Of a stretch of 64,000 nt of DNA, positions 55,482-63,924 are shown piece after piece. Under the pieces are notes generated by a model that made no database searches, had not been told where the DNA came from, and saw only the letters and a list, made by a program, of their open reading frames with translations. Position numbers and translations under genes: made by a program. Source of the stretch: Vibrio echinoideorum (GTDB taxonomy: Bacteria; Pseudomonadota; Gammaproteobacteria; Enterobacterales; Vibrionaceae); the NCBI RefSeq assembly GCF_024347455.1, contig NZ_AP025484.1:1612001-1676000 (forward strand), read 5' to 3'. Numbering within the stretch: the first letter of the stretch is position 1; each line of letters starts with the position of its first letter.

Positions 55482-56974
55482 TGAATTACTACATTGGAAT
55501 TGATTCTGGCGGCACTTTTATGAAAGCCGCATTGTTTGACGCAAAAGGCGAGCAACAAGGTCTTGCCCGTGTATCTGCAAGTGTCATTAATGAAAAGCAA
55601 GGCTGGGTAGAACGCGATCTCGACGCTCTGTGGGGAAACGCGGTTGACGTTATTACACAACTTTTAGAGGCCACAAAAGTAGAACCAACCTCTATCAAAG
55701 GCTTGAGTATTTCAGCCCAAGGCAAAGGCGTTTACCTTCTTGATAAAAAAGGACAAAACCTTGGCCACGGCATTATGTCGTCAGACTCTCGCTCACTGCC
55801 TATCGTTAAAGAGTGGCTAGAGCAAGGCAAAGCACAAGAGATCTATCCAACCACACTGCAAACGCTTTGGACAGGTCACCCTGTATCGATTATTCGCTGG
55901 ATCAAAGAAAACGATGCCGAACGATACAACAACATTGGCGCAGTGATGATGTCTCACGACTACCTTCGCTATCGCTTAACGGGCGAAGTGGCTGCAGAGC
56001 TCACCAATATTTCAGAGAGTAACTTTTTCAACTCCATTACGGGTGAGTATGACAGAGCACTTCTGGAAACCTTTGGTATCGAAGAAATTTGGGACGCGCT
56101 ACCACCCGTTGTAAAACCTCAACAGCAAGCAGGGAAAATCACTGCGGCCGTTGCTAATGAAACCGGTCTAGCAATAGGTACACCTGTGTTCGGCGGTTTG
56201 TTTGATGTGGTGTCTACCGCGATATGTTCTGGAATCAACTCTTCAGAAGATACCCTGAATTACGTAATGGGAACATGGGCGGTAACATCTGGCATATCAA
56301 AGGAAGTCACGCAAGAGAGCCACAACTTTGTTTACGGCCATTACGCCGTCGATAACGAGTACATTATTCATGAGGCGAGCCCGACTTCAGCGGGTAACTA
56401 TGAATGGTTTGCTGACTACCTTGGTGAAAGTGGCCAGCTTAACCACCAGCAAAATCAAGCCTTAGTGGAAGCATTAGACCCAGCATCAAGCAGTGTCTAC
56501 TTCGTACCATTCCTTTACGGCTCTAACCAAGGACTCGGCCTAAAATCAGGCTTCTATGGTCTGCAATCACACCATACCAAAGGCCACCTAATTCAAGCGA
56601 TTTGGGAAGGCATTTTATTCTGTCACAACATTCACCTTGAACGTATGCGTCAACGCTTTCCAAAAGCCAACATACTGAAAGTGACAGGCGGACCAGCATC
56701 TAGCCCTGTATGGATGCAAATGCTGGCGGACCTTACCGGAATGACCGTTGAAATATCAGACGTTGATGAAACGGGCTCATTAGGTGCTGCAATGATGGCA
56801 ATGGTCGGCGCAGGTGAGTTCGCTTCATTAGAAGAATGTACTCAAACCATCACTAATTCTGCGTCACATGTCGAACCGAATCCTGAACACTACGACACTT
56901 ACCAAAAGAAATATAAGCACTATCAAAGACTGGTGCAGTTGTTTAAACAATTTGAGGATGAAATGGATGCCTAG
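55481..56974 (+). CDS. lyxK: L-xylulose / 3-keto-L-gulonate kinase (LyxK, FGGY)
   Basis: 497 residues, FGGY carbohydrate kinase. ATP-site DSGGTFMKAALFDAKG at the N-terminus, GLSISAQGKGVYLLDKKGQ, GGLFDVVSTAICSGI and KVTGGPASSPVWMQMLADLTG follow the E. coli LyxK layout closely. It phosphorylates 3-keto-L-gulonate and/or L-xylulose after uptake. It overlaps the next gene by eight bases. Confidence 0.92.
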   Translation: MNYYIGIDSGGTFMKAALFDAKGEQQGLARVSASVINEKQGWVERDLDALWGNAVDVITQLLEATKVEPTSIKGLSISAQGKGVYLLDKKGQNLGHGIMSSDSRSLPIVKEWLEQGKAQEIYPTTLQTLWTGHPVSIIRWIKENDAERYNNIGAVMMSHDYLRYRLTGEVAAELTNISESNFFNSITGEYDRALLETFGIEEIWDALPPVVKPQQQAGKITAAVANETGLAIGTPVFGGLFDVVSTAICSGINSSEDTLNYVMGTWAVTSGISKEVTQESHNFVYGHYAVDNEYIIHEASPTSAGNYEWFADYLGESGQLNHQQNQALVEALDPASSSVYFVPFLYGSNQGLGLKSGFYGLQSHHTKGHLIQAIWEGILFCHNIHLERMRQRFPKANILKVTGGPASSPVWMQMLADLTGMTVEISDVDETGSLGAAMMAMVGAGEFASLEECTQTITNSASHVEPNPEHYDTYQKKYKHYQRLVQLFKQFEDEMDA

Positions 56975-57674
56975 CACCGTATTAAAACCATCTAAATCTT
57001 TATTAGAATCATCTAAGCCCCTGTTCAAATCACCGAAGCCGTTGCTACAAATGGCACTTGATGCGACAGACATCGACACAGCATTAGCCTCAATTGAGCA
57101 TGTTGCCGATAAGTTAGACGTAATTGAAATTGGAACTATTTTAGCCTTCGCTCATGGCGTAGACAGCGTAAGAATCCTACGAGAAAAATACCCAAATCAC
57201 ATCATTGTGTGTGACATGAAAATCACCGATGCCAGCGCTATTTTAACGCGTCTGGCGATGGATGCTGGTGCTAACTGGGTCACCGTCAGTGCGGCAGCAC
57301 ACATCGAAACTATCCGTTCAGCGAAAAAAGTAACCGATGAATTAGGCGGTGAAGTGCAAATTGAGCTGTACGGACACTGGACAATGGAAGATGCGCAAGC
57401 TTGGTTCGACATGGGCATTAAACAAGCAATTTATCACCGTTCTCGTGATGCGGAACTTGCTGGTGTGAGCTGGACCGAAGAAGATTTACATAAAATGCAG
57501 AATTTATCGGATATTGGAATTGAACTATCCATCACTGGTGGTATTGTTCCTGACGATCTGCATTTGTTTAAGAATCTGTCTGCAAAGTCATTTATTGCTG
57601 GCCGAGCGTTAGCCGGTAGCAATGGACGTGACATCGCAGAAAACTTCCATACTGAAATAGGTAAACACTGGTAG
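56967..57674 (+). CDS. sgbH: 3-keto-L-gulonate-6-phosphate decarboxylase
   Basis: About 235 residues of the orotidine-decarboxylase fold. Core blocks are LLQMALDATDIDTAL, VIEIGTILAFAHGVDSV, CDMKITDAS (the D-x-K catalytic motif) and FIAGRALAG near the end. It yields L-xylulose-5-phosphate. The family normally begins near LLQMALD; here about 22 residues precede it as three worn seven-residue repeats (PSKSLLE, SSKPLFK, SPKPLLQ). The start could be the ATG nine bases earlier or even the internal Met at the core. Confidence 0.92.
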   Translation: MPSTVLKPSKSLLESSKPLFKSPKPLLQMALDATDIDTALASIEHVADKLDVIEIGTILAFAHGVDSVRILREKYPNHIIVCDMKITDASAILTRLAMDAGANWVTVSAAAHIETIRSAKKVTDELGGEVQIELYGHWTMEDAQAWFDMGIKQAIYHRSRDAELAGVSWTEEDLHKMQNLSDIGIELSITGGIVPDDLHLFKNLSAKSFIAGRALAGSNGRDIAENFHTEIGKHW

Positions 57675-57681
57675 CACATAT

Positions 57682-58440
57682 ATGAGTGAGCAAATTAAAT
57701 CGTTGTCTAAAGCACTGACCGTATTGGAATTCCTTGGGAATTATCCTAATGGCGTTTCGCTACAAAAAGTGTCTGAAGGGACTGGCTTCAACAAGTCATC
57801 TGTCCACCGTATTTTAGCAACGTTTGAAGCCTCTGGTTATGTTGCTCAAATGTGTTCAGGTAAAGAATATCGCTTAACAATGAAGTTGGTTCAGCTTGGA
57901 CACGCTGCTATCAACTCTGATGTCACTGGCACCGTTAAGCCATACCTATCTGAGCTACTCGACGATGTGAATGAAACGGTTAACTTCCTCTCTTTTGATG
58001 CTGACAACATCATTTTTAAAGACAAGTTTGAACCCGTTAATTCTTCCTTTAGAACTCGAACCTACGTAGGGCTGCATTCTCCAATGTACTGCTCAGCGGC
58101 AGGAAAATGTTACTTAGCATTTAGCTCTGAGAGCGTTCGAGAAACCTATTGGAAACGCAATGTCAGCACGATGAAGCCGTTAACTGAAAACACGATTCTC
58201 GACAAGTCTCAGTTTTTTGGTGTTCTCGATAAAATTAAGAGTCGTGGTTATGCGCTCGATGATGAAGAGAACGAAGCGGGTATTTCTTGTGTTGCTGTCC
58301 CTATTTTTGACAAGAACAATTCTCCTGTATACGCGGTTAGTGTCTCTTCACTTACGCCAAAAATGAAAGCTCTCGGCTACGAAGAGATCGCTAGCAGAAT
58401 TCAAGACATAACAACGCGTATAGAACAACAACTCTTTTAA
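57682..58440 (+). CDS. IclR-family repressor (YiaJ-like)
   Basis: 252 residues. Winged HTH (about 1-65) with GVSLQKVSEGTGFNKSSVHRILATFEASG, then an IclR effector domain with SPMYCSAAGKCYLAF and AGISCVAVPIFD. It sits inside the operon, seven bases after sgbH, and probably controls the yiaK promoter through the palindrome there. Autoregulation would follow. Confidence 0.93.
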   Translation: MSEQIKSLSKALTVLEFLGNYPNGVSLQKVSEGTGFNKSSVHRILATFEASGYVAQMCSGKEYRLTMKLVQLGHAAINSDVTGTVKPYLSELLDDVNETVNFLSFDADNIIFKDKFEPVNSSFRTRTYVGLHSPMYCSAAGKCYLAFSSESVRETYWKRNVSTMKPLTENTILDKSQFFGVLDKIKSRGYALDDEENEAGISCVAVPIFDKNNSPVYAVSVSSLTPKMKALGYEEIASRIQDITTRIEQQLF

Positions 58441-58449
58441 GGAAAAAGA

Positions 58450-59319
58450 ATGTTTGATTCTAAAAACAAATTCAGATTAGGTATTTACGAAAAAGCGATG
58501 CCAACCACCCTTACATGGGAAGAGCGTTTGATTCACGCCAAAGAAGCTGGCTTCGACTTTGTAGAAATTTCAGTGGATGAAACCGATGAGCGCCGCGCTC
58601 GTTTAGATTGGTCAGACGAAGAAATTTATGAGCTTCGCCGTCTATGTGAAAAGCACCAAATGCCTTTCCAATCCATGTGCCTAAGCGCACACCGTAAGTT
58701 TCCGTTTGGCTCAATGGATGATGCTATTCGTACTGAATCGCTGATCATCATGGAAAAAGCGATTTCATTAGCTTACAAGCTTGGTATTCGCTGTATTCAA
58801 ATGGCGGGCTACGATGTGTACTACGAGCCGCAATCGGCTGAAACACACGCTCGCTTCATTGAAGGTATGCAGCAAGCCACCAAAATGGCAGAACGCGCAG
58901 GCATCATGTTGGGTGTTGAGATTATGGATACTCCGTACCTGAACTCACTGAGCAAGTTTGAAGTGTTAAAGCGAGAGATCCCATCGCCTTACTTCATGGC
59001 TTACCCAGATGTCGGCAATATTTCTGGTTGGAATTACGACGTGTGTACAGAGCTTAAGCTGAGCCGTGATCACCTAGTGCAAGTTCACCTAAAAGACACG
59101 CTACGAGTTTCAGAAACCTGCAAAGGTCAGTTCCGAGATCTTGTTATCGGCGAAGGCCAAGTCGACTTCCCTGCAATTTTCAAAACACTGGCTGAAATTG
59201 ATTACAGCGCACCATTAGTGATTGAAATGTGGGCACAAAACGACAACTGGTTAGACGATATCAAACAAGCAAAAGCAACATTAAAATCTATCGCTAACCA
59301 ATCTGGCTTTGAACTGTAA
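58450..59319 (+). CDS. sgbU: L-xylulose-5-phosphate 3-epimerase (UlaE/SgbU)
   Basis: 289-residue TIM-barrel epimerase. LGIYEKAMPTTLTWEERL, FVEISVDETDERRARLDW, CLSAHRKFPFGS, VEIMDTPYLNS and AYPDVGNISGWN carry the metal-binding Glu/Asp/His residues of the family. It makes L-ribulose-5-phosphate for SgbE. A paralogue with very similar motifs lies on the minus strand 4 kb away. Confidence 0.94.
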   Translation: MFDSKNKFRLGIYEKAMPTTLTWEERLIHAKEAGFDFVEISVDETDERRARLDWSDEEIYELRRLCEKHQMPFQSMCLSAHRKFPFGSMDDAIRTESLIIMEKAISLAYKLGIRCIQMAGYDVYYEPQSAETHARFIEGMQQATKMAERAGIMLGVEIMDTPYLNSLSKFEVLKREIPSPYFMAYPDVGNISGWNYDVCTELKLSRDHLVQVHLKDTLRVSETCKGQFRDLVIGEGQVDFPAIFKTLAEIDYSAPLVIEMWAQNDNWLDDIKQAKATLKSIANQSGFEL

Positions 59320-59329
59320 GGGAACCACC

Positions 59330-59653
59330 ATGACTATTTTTCGCACTGCTTTTTTCGAAGCTGATTTAACTGAAGAACAAAAACAAGACTTCTACCAATA
59401 CATGGAAAACGAAGTAGCACCTATTATTCGCACATTCCCGAATAACCAAGGGCTAACACTAAATAAGCCAGAAGCGATTGAAGCTGAAAGCCATAAGAAT
59501 TTACTGCTGATGATGCAACACAGCTACGAAAACGAATCAGTAATGGCAGCCGCTTTAGATTCTGAACAACGAATCAAAAGTATGCATGCGACCAAAGTGA
59601 TTATTGAGAAATACAATATTCATGTTCATCACATCAATTTTGTGCGCGATTAA
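59330..59653 (+). CDS. Small protein of unknown function in the sugar-acid operon
   Basis: 107 residues from the ATG ten bases after sgbU. Alternating helical and strand stretches (LTEEQKQDFYQYMENEVAPI, HKNLLLMMQHSYEN) and a length near 100 suggest a dimeric alpha/beta-barrel (ABM/Dabb-like) fold, but no family is recognised with certainty. Last gene before the operon terminator. A mutarotase-type accessory role would suit the place, but this is speculation. Confidence 0.75.
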   Translation: MTIFRTAFFEADLTEEQKQDFYQYMENEVAPIIRTFPNNQGLTLNKPEAIEAESHKNLLLMMQHSYENESVMAAALDSEQRIKSMHATKVIIEKYNIHVHHINFVRD

Positions 59654-59689
59654 CGGCTAAAAAGGCCATACACCGTAAAGTCTTAATCG

Positions 59690-59720
59690 AAAAGCAGAAG
59701 ATCATCTTCTGCTTTTTTTA
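59690..59720 (+). terminator. Terminator of the sugar-acid operon
   Basis: AAAAGCAGAAGAT-C-ATCTTCTGCTTTT perfect 13-base arms with T-run. Confidence 0.93.
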
Positions 59721-59742
59721 TCGCTATCGATAAGGAATCACT

Positions 59743-60942
59743 ATGAGAGTATTCCCCTTAAAAGATGCCCCACTGGTCTTACTGTCGCTGATATTTTTTA
59801 TCTGGGGTTTAATTACCGTTTCAAGTAACTCGCTAATTCCACATTACAAAGAAGCTTTCTCTCTCGACTATAAAATGGCGATGTTATTTCCCATGGCCTT
59901 TTTTATCACCCGAATCACGGTGTCGCTTCCAACGTCATTTGTCATGGCAAAAATTGGCTATAGAACTACGCTGAAGTTCTGCTTGGTATGGTGCCTACTG
60001 GGCTGTCTAGCCATGGCATATTTAGTACGAGGAGAAGAGCTTGTTCCAACACTCATTGGGATCTTATTGATGGCCTCAGGTGTGTCAGCAATTCAAGTAG
60101 TGAGTTCACCTTACGTATCACTACTCTCGACACCTGATAAGAGCGTCATACGTCAAAGTGTGGCAACAGCATCGAACTCTGTTGGCACTGTGCTTGGTCC
60201 GCTAGTGCTTACCGCTGTCATTCTTGTGGCAGCAAGTTTTAACGTCGACAACACCGCACATCAAGTTTCGTTTCTGTTCTTACTCATCGCCCTGTTCTTT
60301 TTCGGCTTACTGATATTTTTTAGCAAAATGACGCTTCCAGATATTAAACCAAAACAGATGACTGGCTTTTGGCGAGGGTTAGCCATCCTGATTAAAAATC
60401 ACCAGTTCATGAAATTGGCGTTAGTACTATTGTTGTATATTGGTGTCGAAGTCAGTTTTGGTACTTTTACTATTGCGTACCTTGCCGACCAGCAATATGG
60501 CGACCTTGGTTTGGTATTCGCAACACAGATCATCGCTATTTACTGGGTATTGATGTTTGTCGGAAGAGTGTTATTCGCCAAGTTCGGAAGCACAGTAAAT
60601 AAGCACTATCTCTTCTCATTGTCTTGCGTTATTGCAGCTTTGATTAGCGCCGTTGCGGTCTATCAAAATTATGTTTGGGTTGGCTATTTGATGCTTGTCG
60701 TAGGGCTATGTAATTCTGCGCTCTACCCTATCATTTACGCACAAGCGCTACATGCCTCAGGTAAGCAAAATTCACAAGGAGCAGCAATTCTCATTATGTG
60801 TTCAATTGGAGGTGTTGTTTTGCCATTTGTGCAGGCGAGTTTGATTGATGAGCTATCACTGAGCACGAGTTATATTGCGCCCGCATTAGCGTATGTATTG
60901 ATGATAGTTTTGTACTGGTCTAGCTTAAAGCATCGTATTTGA
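59743..60942 (+). CDS. Major facilitator superfamily transporter
   Basis: 399 residues with about twelve hydrophobic helices, for example SLIFFIWGLITVSSNSLIPHYK at the start and ILIMCSIGGVVLPFVQASL near the end. The N-terminal layout resembles the FucP/hexose MFS group. It begins 22 bases after the operon terminator with AAGGAA before the ATG, so it is probably a separate or read-through unit. Substrate unknown; a sugar or sugar acid is likely from the neighbours. Confidence 0.88.
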   Translation: MRVFPLKDAPLVLLSLIFFIWGLITVSSNSLIPHYKEAFSLDYKMAMLFPMAFFITRITVSLPTSFVMAKIGYRTTLKFCLVWCLLGCLAMAYLVRGEELVPTLIGILLMASGVSAIQVVSSPYVSLLSTPDKSVIRQSVATASNSVGTVLGPLVLTAVILVAASFNVDNTAHQVSFLFLLIALFFFGLLIFFSKMTLPDIKPKQMTGFWRGLAILIKNHQFMKLALVLLLYIGVEVSFGTFTIAYLADQQYGDLGLVFATQIIAIYWVLMFVGRVLFAKFGSTVNKHYLFSLSCVIAALISAVAVYQNYVWVGYLMLVVGLCNSALYPIIYAQALHASGKQNSQGAAILIMCSIGGVVLPFVQASLIDELSLSTSYIAPALAYVLMIVLYWSSLKHRI

Positions 60943-61125
60943 ACTAATTGAAGGAGCGCACTAAAGCAAAGCACTTCAACAAGTAATAGATAACTGGTTA
61001 GCTAGGAAGTCGGCCAGGAAGGCCTAGAAGATATAAAATAGGTTACTGCTGTTTCAATGTTAGTCGTATCAGTGAATGGTGATTCACCATCACTGATCAC
61101 AATTAACGTCGGTTTATCTAAGAGA
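60943..61125. other. Intergenic region with a strong hairpin
   Basis: Contains ATCAGTG-A-ATGGTG-ATT-CACCAT-CACTGAT (61067-61097), a long hairpin with one bulge and no T-run. No gene supported. The other parts of the 569-base gap are listed separately. Confidence 0.5.
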
Positions 61126-61263
61126 TTAAACCCAAGCAGAAGCAACAAGTAGGATGATTGCACCCATAAGAGCCGTCGATTTTGCAAAGAAAAGAACTTC
61201 GTTCATTACAGAAGGTTTTACCAATACTTGGCTGCTTTCATTTGTGATTACTGTAGCATTCAT
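61126..61263 (-). CDS. Candidate 45-residue single-helix membrane protein
   Basis: An ORF starting MNATVITNESSQ, with a charged middle and a hydrophobic C-terminus (ALMGAIILLVASAWV) that could span the membrane. A GAGAATGAAGA stretch precedes the ATG. Upstream are two direct CGTTATGTGA copies. Coding status is uncertain; it could equally be the worn end of a lost gene. Confidence 0.4.
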   Translation of the reverse strand: MNATVITNESSQVLVKPSVMNEVLFFAKSTALMGAIILLVASAWV

Positions 61264-61276
61264 TCTTCATTCTCAT

Positions 61277-61315
61277 CGTTATGTGATCTTAGGTTAATTT
61301 TGCGCCGTTATGTGA
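61277..61315. repeat. Direct repeat CGTTATGTGA x2
   Basis: Two identical 10-mers 29 bases apart, start to start, directly upstream of the small minus-strand ORF. TATGTGA resembles half of a CRP site. Possible operator. Confidence 0.5.
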
Positions 61316-61448
61316 CCAAAGTCAATATTATATGTAGTTTTATTACACAAAAATCTTGCCGCGCGGTTGATGAAAACTGATGAATTTAAAACGTTCAAGC
61401 CTTGTTTACTTTGGCATACCCTTTTTGAAAATTAACTTTTATTGAGTC

Positions 61449-61486
61449 AAAAAAAACTCGAAGCCTCCGTAACGGAGCACTTCGAG
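61449..61486 (-). terminator. Terminator after the rpe remnant
   Basis: On the minus strand CTCGAAG-TG-CTCCG-TTA-CGGAG-G-CTTCGAG followed by eight T. It is intact although the gene before it is not. Confidence 0.9.
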
Positions 61487-61511
61487 CCTATGTATAGCTG
61501 ATGATTAGAAC

Positions 61512-61744
61512 TTATTTCAATTGAGCTAACTCAGATCTCATCGCACCAATTGCCCGCTGATAGTCTTCACTATCAAAAATATCAGACCCAGCAACGAACA
61601 TATCGGCCCCCGCTTCAGCTATCTCTTTTATGTTGTTAACTTTCACACCACCGTCGACTTCTAAACGAATATTTCGACCTGATTCATTAATGCGCGTTCT
61701 GATTGAACGCAACTTATCGAGGGTGCGATAAGATATTGTTCCAT
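61512..61744 (-). pseudogene. rpe: Ribulose-phosphate 3-epimerase, internal deletion
   Basis: The start of Rpe survives with its ribosome site (AGGAAACAA ATG) and reads [10 protein letters not shown], matching E. coli [10 protein letters not shown]. It then runs directly, in another frame, into the C-terminal third: [16 protein letters not shown], then [20 protein letters not shown] and [12 protein letters not shown]. About 145 residues of the middle, with the active-site His and Asp residues of the barrel, are gone. From the start codon only 27 residues are read before a stop. Full-length Rpe is about 220 residues. The loss looks recent, since both ends are well kept. An active rpe elsewhere is assumed. 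Confidence 0.93.
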
Positions 61745-61780
61745 TTGTTTCCTAGTTATTTTTGTATCGTTAAATTCTGT

Positions 61781-62380
61781 TTAGCTCGCAGGAACAAACT
61801 TAGTTATCTGTCCGTTTTCAACCATGTAGCAATCCATGCCTGCCGATGTCGCCGCGTGCTGACCAATGATCGTATCTTCAAACACCACACAATCGCTCGG
61901 GTCGAGCTCTAACTGGCTAGCAACTTTCAAAAACGTATCTGGGTTTGGCTTATGATTCTCTACGTCATCCGAAGTGACAATCGTGCGTATCATTGATGGG
62001 ATGTCAGTCGTCTTTAGGGTTGCTCTTGCATGTTTTGCCTGAGCGCCAGTGCCGATACCTATCTTTTTCAACTGATACTGTTGCTGTAAGAGTGCATAGG
62101 TTTCTGGAATAACATCCCCTTTGTGCTCAATAGCCTCAAAGTTAGCGATTTTGTCCGAAGTAATTTGTTGAGCATCAAGGGCTAGATCATAACGCTTGAG
62201 GATCTCTTGAGTGACCTTTCGTGATGGCATCCCACCAAGTTGATCCAACCACTCTTTTTCGTAGGGAATATCAAACTTCGTGCAAGTCTGTTTCCATGCA
62301 TGGGCGTGCGCCACCATAGAATTGACCAACGTTCCGTCGAGATCAAAAATAATTCCTTTATATTTATCTAACTTTGGCAT
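61781..62380 (-). CDS. HAD-superfamily hydrolase (YqaB/beta-phosphoglucomutase-like)
   Basis: About 199 residues. Motif I is GIIFDLDGTLVNSMVAHAHAW (in part), motif II/III regions include IGTGAQAKHA and ENHKPNPDTFLKVA, and motif IV is CVVFEDTIIGQHAATSAGMD. The small helical cap fits the YqaB (fructose-1-phosphatase) and beta-phosphoglucomutase group. It lies 36 bases upstream of the rpe remnant on the same strand, so the two were probably one operon for sugar-phosphate handling. An in-frame TTG six bases earlier is an alternative start. Confidence 0.88.
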   Translation of the reverse strand: MPKLDKYKGIIFDLDGTLVNSMVAHAHAWKQTCTKFDIPYEKEWLDQLGGMPSRKVTQEILKRYDLALDAQQITSDKIANFEAIEHKGDVIPETYALLQQQYQLKKIGIGTGAQAKHARATLKTTDIPSMIRTIVTSDDVENHKPNPDTFLKVASQLELDPSDCVVFEDTIIGQHAATSAGMDCYMVENGQITKFVPAS

Positions 62381-62626
62381 CCTCAATCTCTCGTCTTGTT
62401 TTGAGACTCATACTACTAATCACCATACATAAAACCTATTCATGATCGCCTTAATATGATCTTATTCAACAATCCGACAATTAAACGAAGTGATGCAATA
62501 AAAGCCGTTGTTTTACTATTGAAATCATATTTTGAGCACATCTCACCCATTTTTACTTAAACCAAGTAGAGTTGCATAAATTGAAGATGATATAGTCCAC
62601 GAAAATCAAACATCTTGGACATCATC

Positions 62627-62836
62627 ATGCACTCTAGCGACATCATTAAATTGGCAAATTTGGGCGTAAACATCGAAATTACAAAAGAGTCTTCATTACA
62701 TCCTTCAGACGCGTTAGAAGTAGTAAAGATTGTTGCTGAAATCGGTAGCCAAATCACCATCAAGAAAAAGTACCACACAGACTACCTAGTTCAGATGGCT
62801 GAAGTAGGCCGTGACCATGTGACGATTGCTGTTTAA
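62627..62836 (+). CDS. Small conserved-looking protein of unknown function
   Basis: 69 residues, MHSSDIIKLANLGVNIEITKE at the start and VGRDHVTIAV at the end. It has a regular alternation of polar and hydrophobic residues and no signal or membrane helix; composition is that of a real protein. Its 3' side has a good bidirectional terminator. No family recognised. A TTG four codons upstream is a less likely start. Confidence 0.65.
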   Translation: MHSSDIIKLANLGVNIEITKESSLHPSDALEVVKIVAEIGSQITIKKKYHTDYLVQMAEVGRDHVTIAV

Positions 62837-62914
62837 ACATCGCTTTTTCTAAACACGATTTATTGGGAAGCAACAAACTATTTAGAAGAAAAAGCAAAGC
62901 ATCACATAGCTATA

Positions 62915-62950
62915 AAAATGCAGCATATTGGGGGCAATATGCTGCATTTT
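62915..62950. terminator. Bidirectional terminator
   Basis: AAAATGCAGCATATTG-GGGG-CAATATGCTGCATTTT, perfect 16-base arms, between the small ORF and the ulaE paralogue. Confidence 0.93.
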
Positions 62951-63030
62951 CTCTTCCTATTCTGAGCATGTAGAACGCGAAGAGAAACTGGCTAGTCGTT
63001 GATAGCGACGGGTTAGTTAGTAACGACTGG

Positions 63031-63912
63031 TCAATGGTCGAACAATATCGGTACGCCCGTTTGAACACAAACCTCATTCAAACGCTTTTGCGCCGTGAGA
63101 ATATTCTCTTTCCAACGCTCATCCTGGGCCCACATCTCAATCACGAGTGGTACAACGCACTCAGTCTCTTTCAACGTTTCAAAAATTGCGTTGAAGTCCA
63201 CTTCACCGTCACCAATAACCAGATCTCGGAACTGCCCTTTGTACTCATCCGTTACTCGATAAGTGTCTTTGAGATGAATTTGAGTAATACGAGGTTTACT
63301 CAGTTTCAGCTCAGTCACGATGTCATAGTTCCAGCCAGAGATGTTGCCAACGTCAGGGTATGCCGTGAAATAAGGTGAGTTTATCTCTCGACTCAGCACT
63401 TCAAATTTACTCAAAGAGTTTAGGTAATCAGTATCCATGATCTCGACAGCAAGCATAACGCCCGCTCTTTCGGCCAATTGCGCTGAAAGCTTCATGCCTT
63501 CAATGAACCTCTGATGGGTCACCTTATCCGCAGGCTCGTAGTAAACGTCATACCCAGCGAGTTGAATGGTACGAATGCCCAATTTGTAAGCCAACGAGAT
63601 CGCTTTCTCCATATGGATAACAGCTTGTTCTCGATTCGCAGGATCTGCTGAACCAAAGGGGAACTTGCGATGCGCGCTCAAGCACATCGATTGCAACGGC
63701 ACGCCGTACTTTTCGCAAAGGCGACGCAAGGCATACACTTCATCGTCATTCCAATCTAAACGGCTGCGACGCTCGTCTGATTCATCCACCGATATCTCTA
63801 GAAAATCAAAGCCGAGTTCTTTGGTTTGCTTAAGTTTATCTTCCCAACTGAGTTCGTTAGGTAGGGCTTTTTCATAAAGCCCTACACGGTGGCGTAACAA
63901 GTTTTGATACAT
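63031..63912 (-). CDS. ulaE: L-xylulose-5-phosphate 3-epimerase, second copy (UlaE-like)
   Basis: 293 residues with the same blocks as the copy in the large operon: GLYEKALPNELSWEDKL, FLEISVDESDERRSRLDW, CLSAHRKFPFGS, VEIMDTDYLNS and AYPDVGNISGWN. It follows a decarboxylase gene by 12 bases, the ulaD-ulaE order of ascorbate operons. The two copies probably serve separately regulated routes (ascorbate-type and diketogulonate-type) that meet at L-xylulose-5-phosphate. Confidence 0.93.
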   Translation of the reverse strand: MYQNLLRHRVGLYEKALPNELSWEDKLKQTKELGFDFLEISVDESDERRSRLDWNDDEVYALRRLCEKYGVPLQSMCLSAHRKFPFGSADPANREQAVIHMEKAISLAYKLGIRTIQLAGYDVYYEPADKVTHQRFIEGMKLSAQLAERAGVMLAVEIMDTDYLNSLSKFEVLSREINSPYFTAYPDVGNISGWNYDIVTELKLSKPRITQIHLKDTYRVTDEYKGQFRDLVIGDGEVDFNAIFETLKETECVVPLVIEMWAQDERWKENILTAQKRLNEVCVQTGVPILFDH

Positions 63913-63924
63913 AACGCCCCTACC

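Noticed and set aside
60943..61511. Insertion-sequence remnant explaining the rpe deletion
   Set aside because: No transposase fragment, terminal inverted repeat or target duplication is seen; a short direct repeat explains the deletion better.
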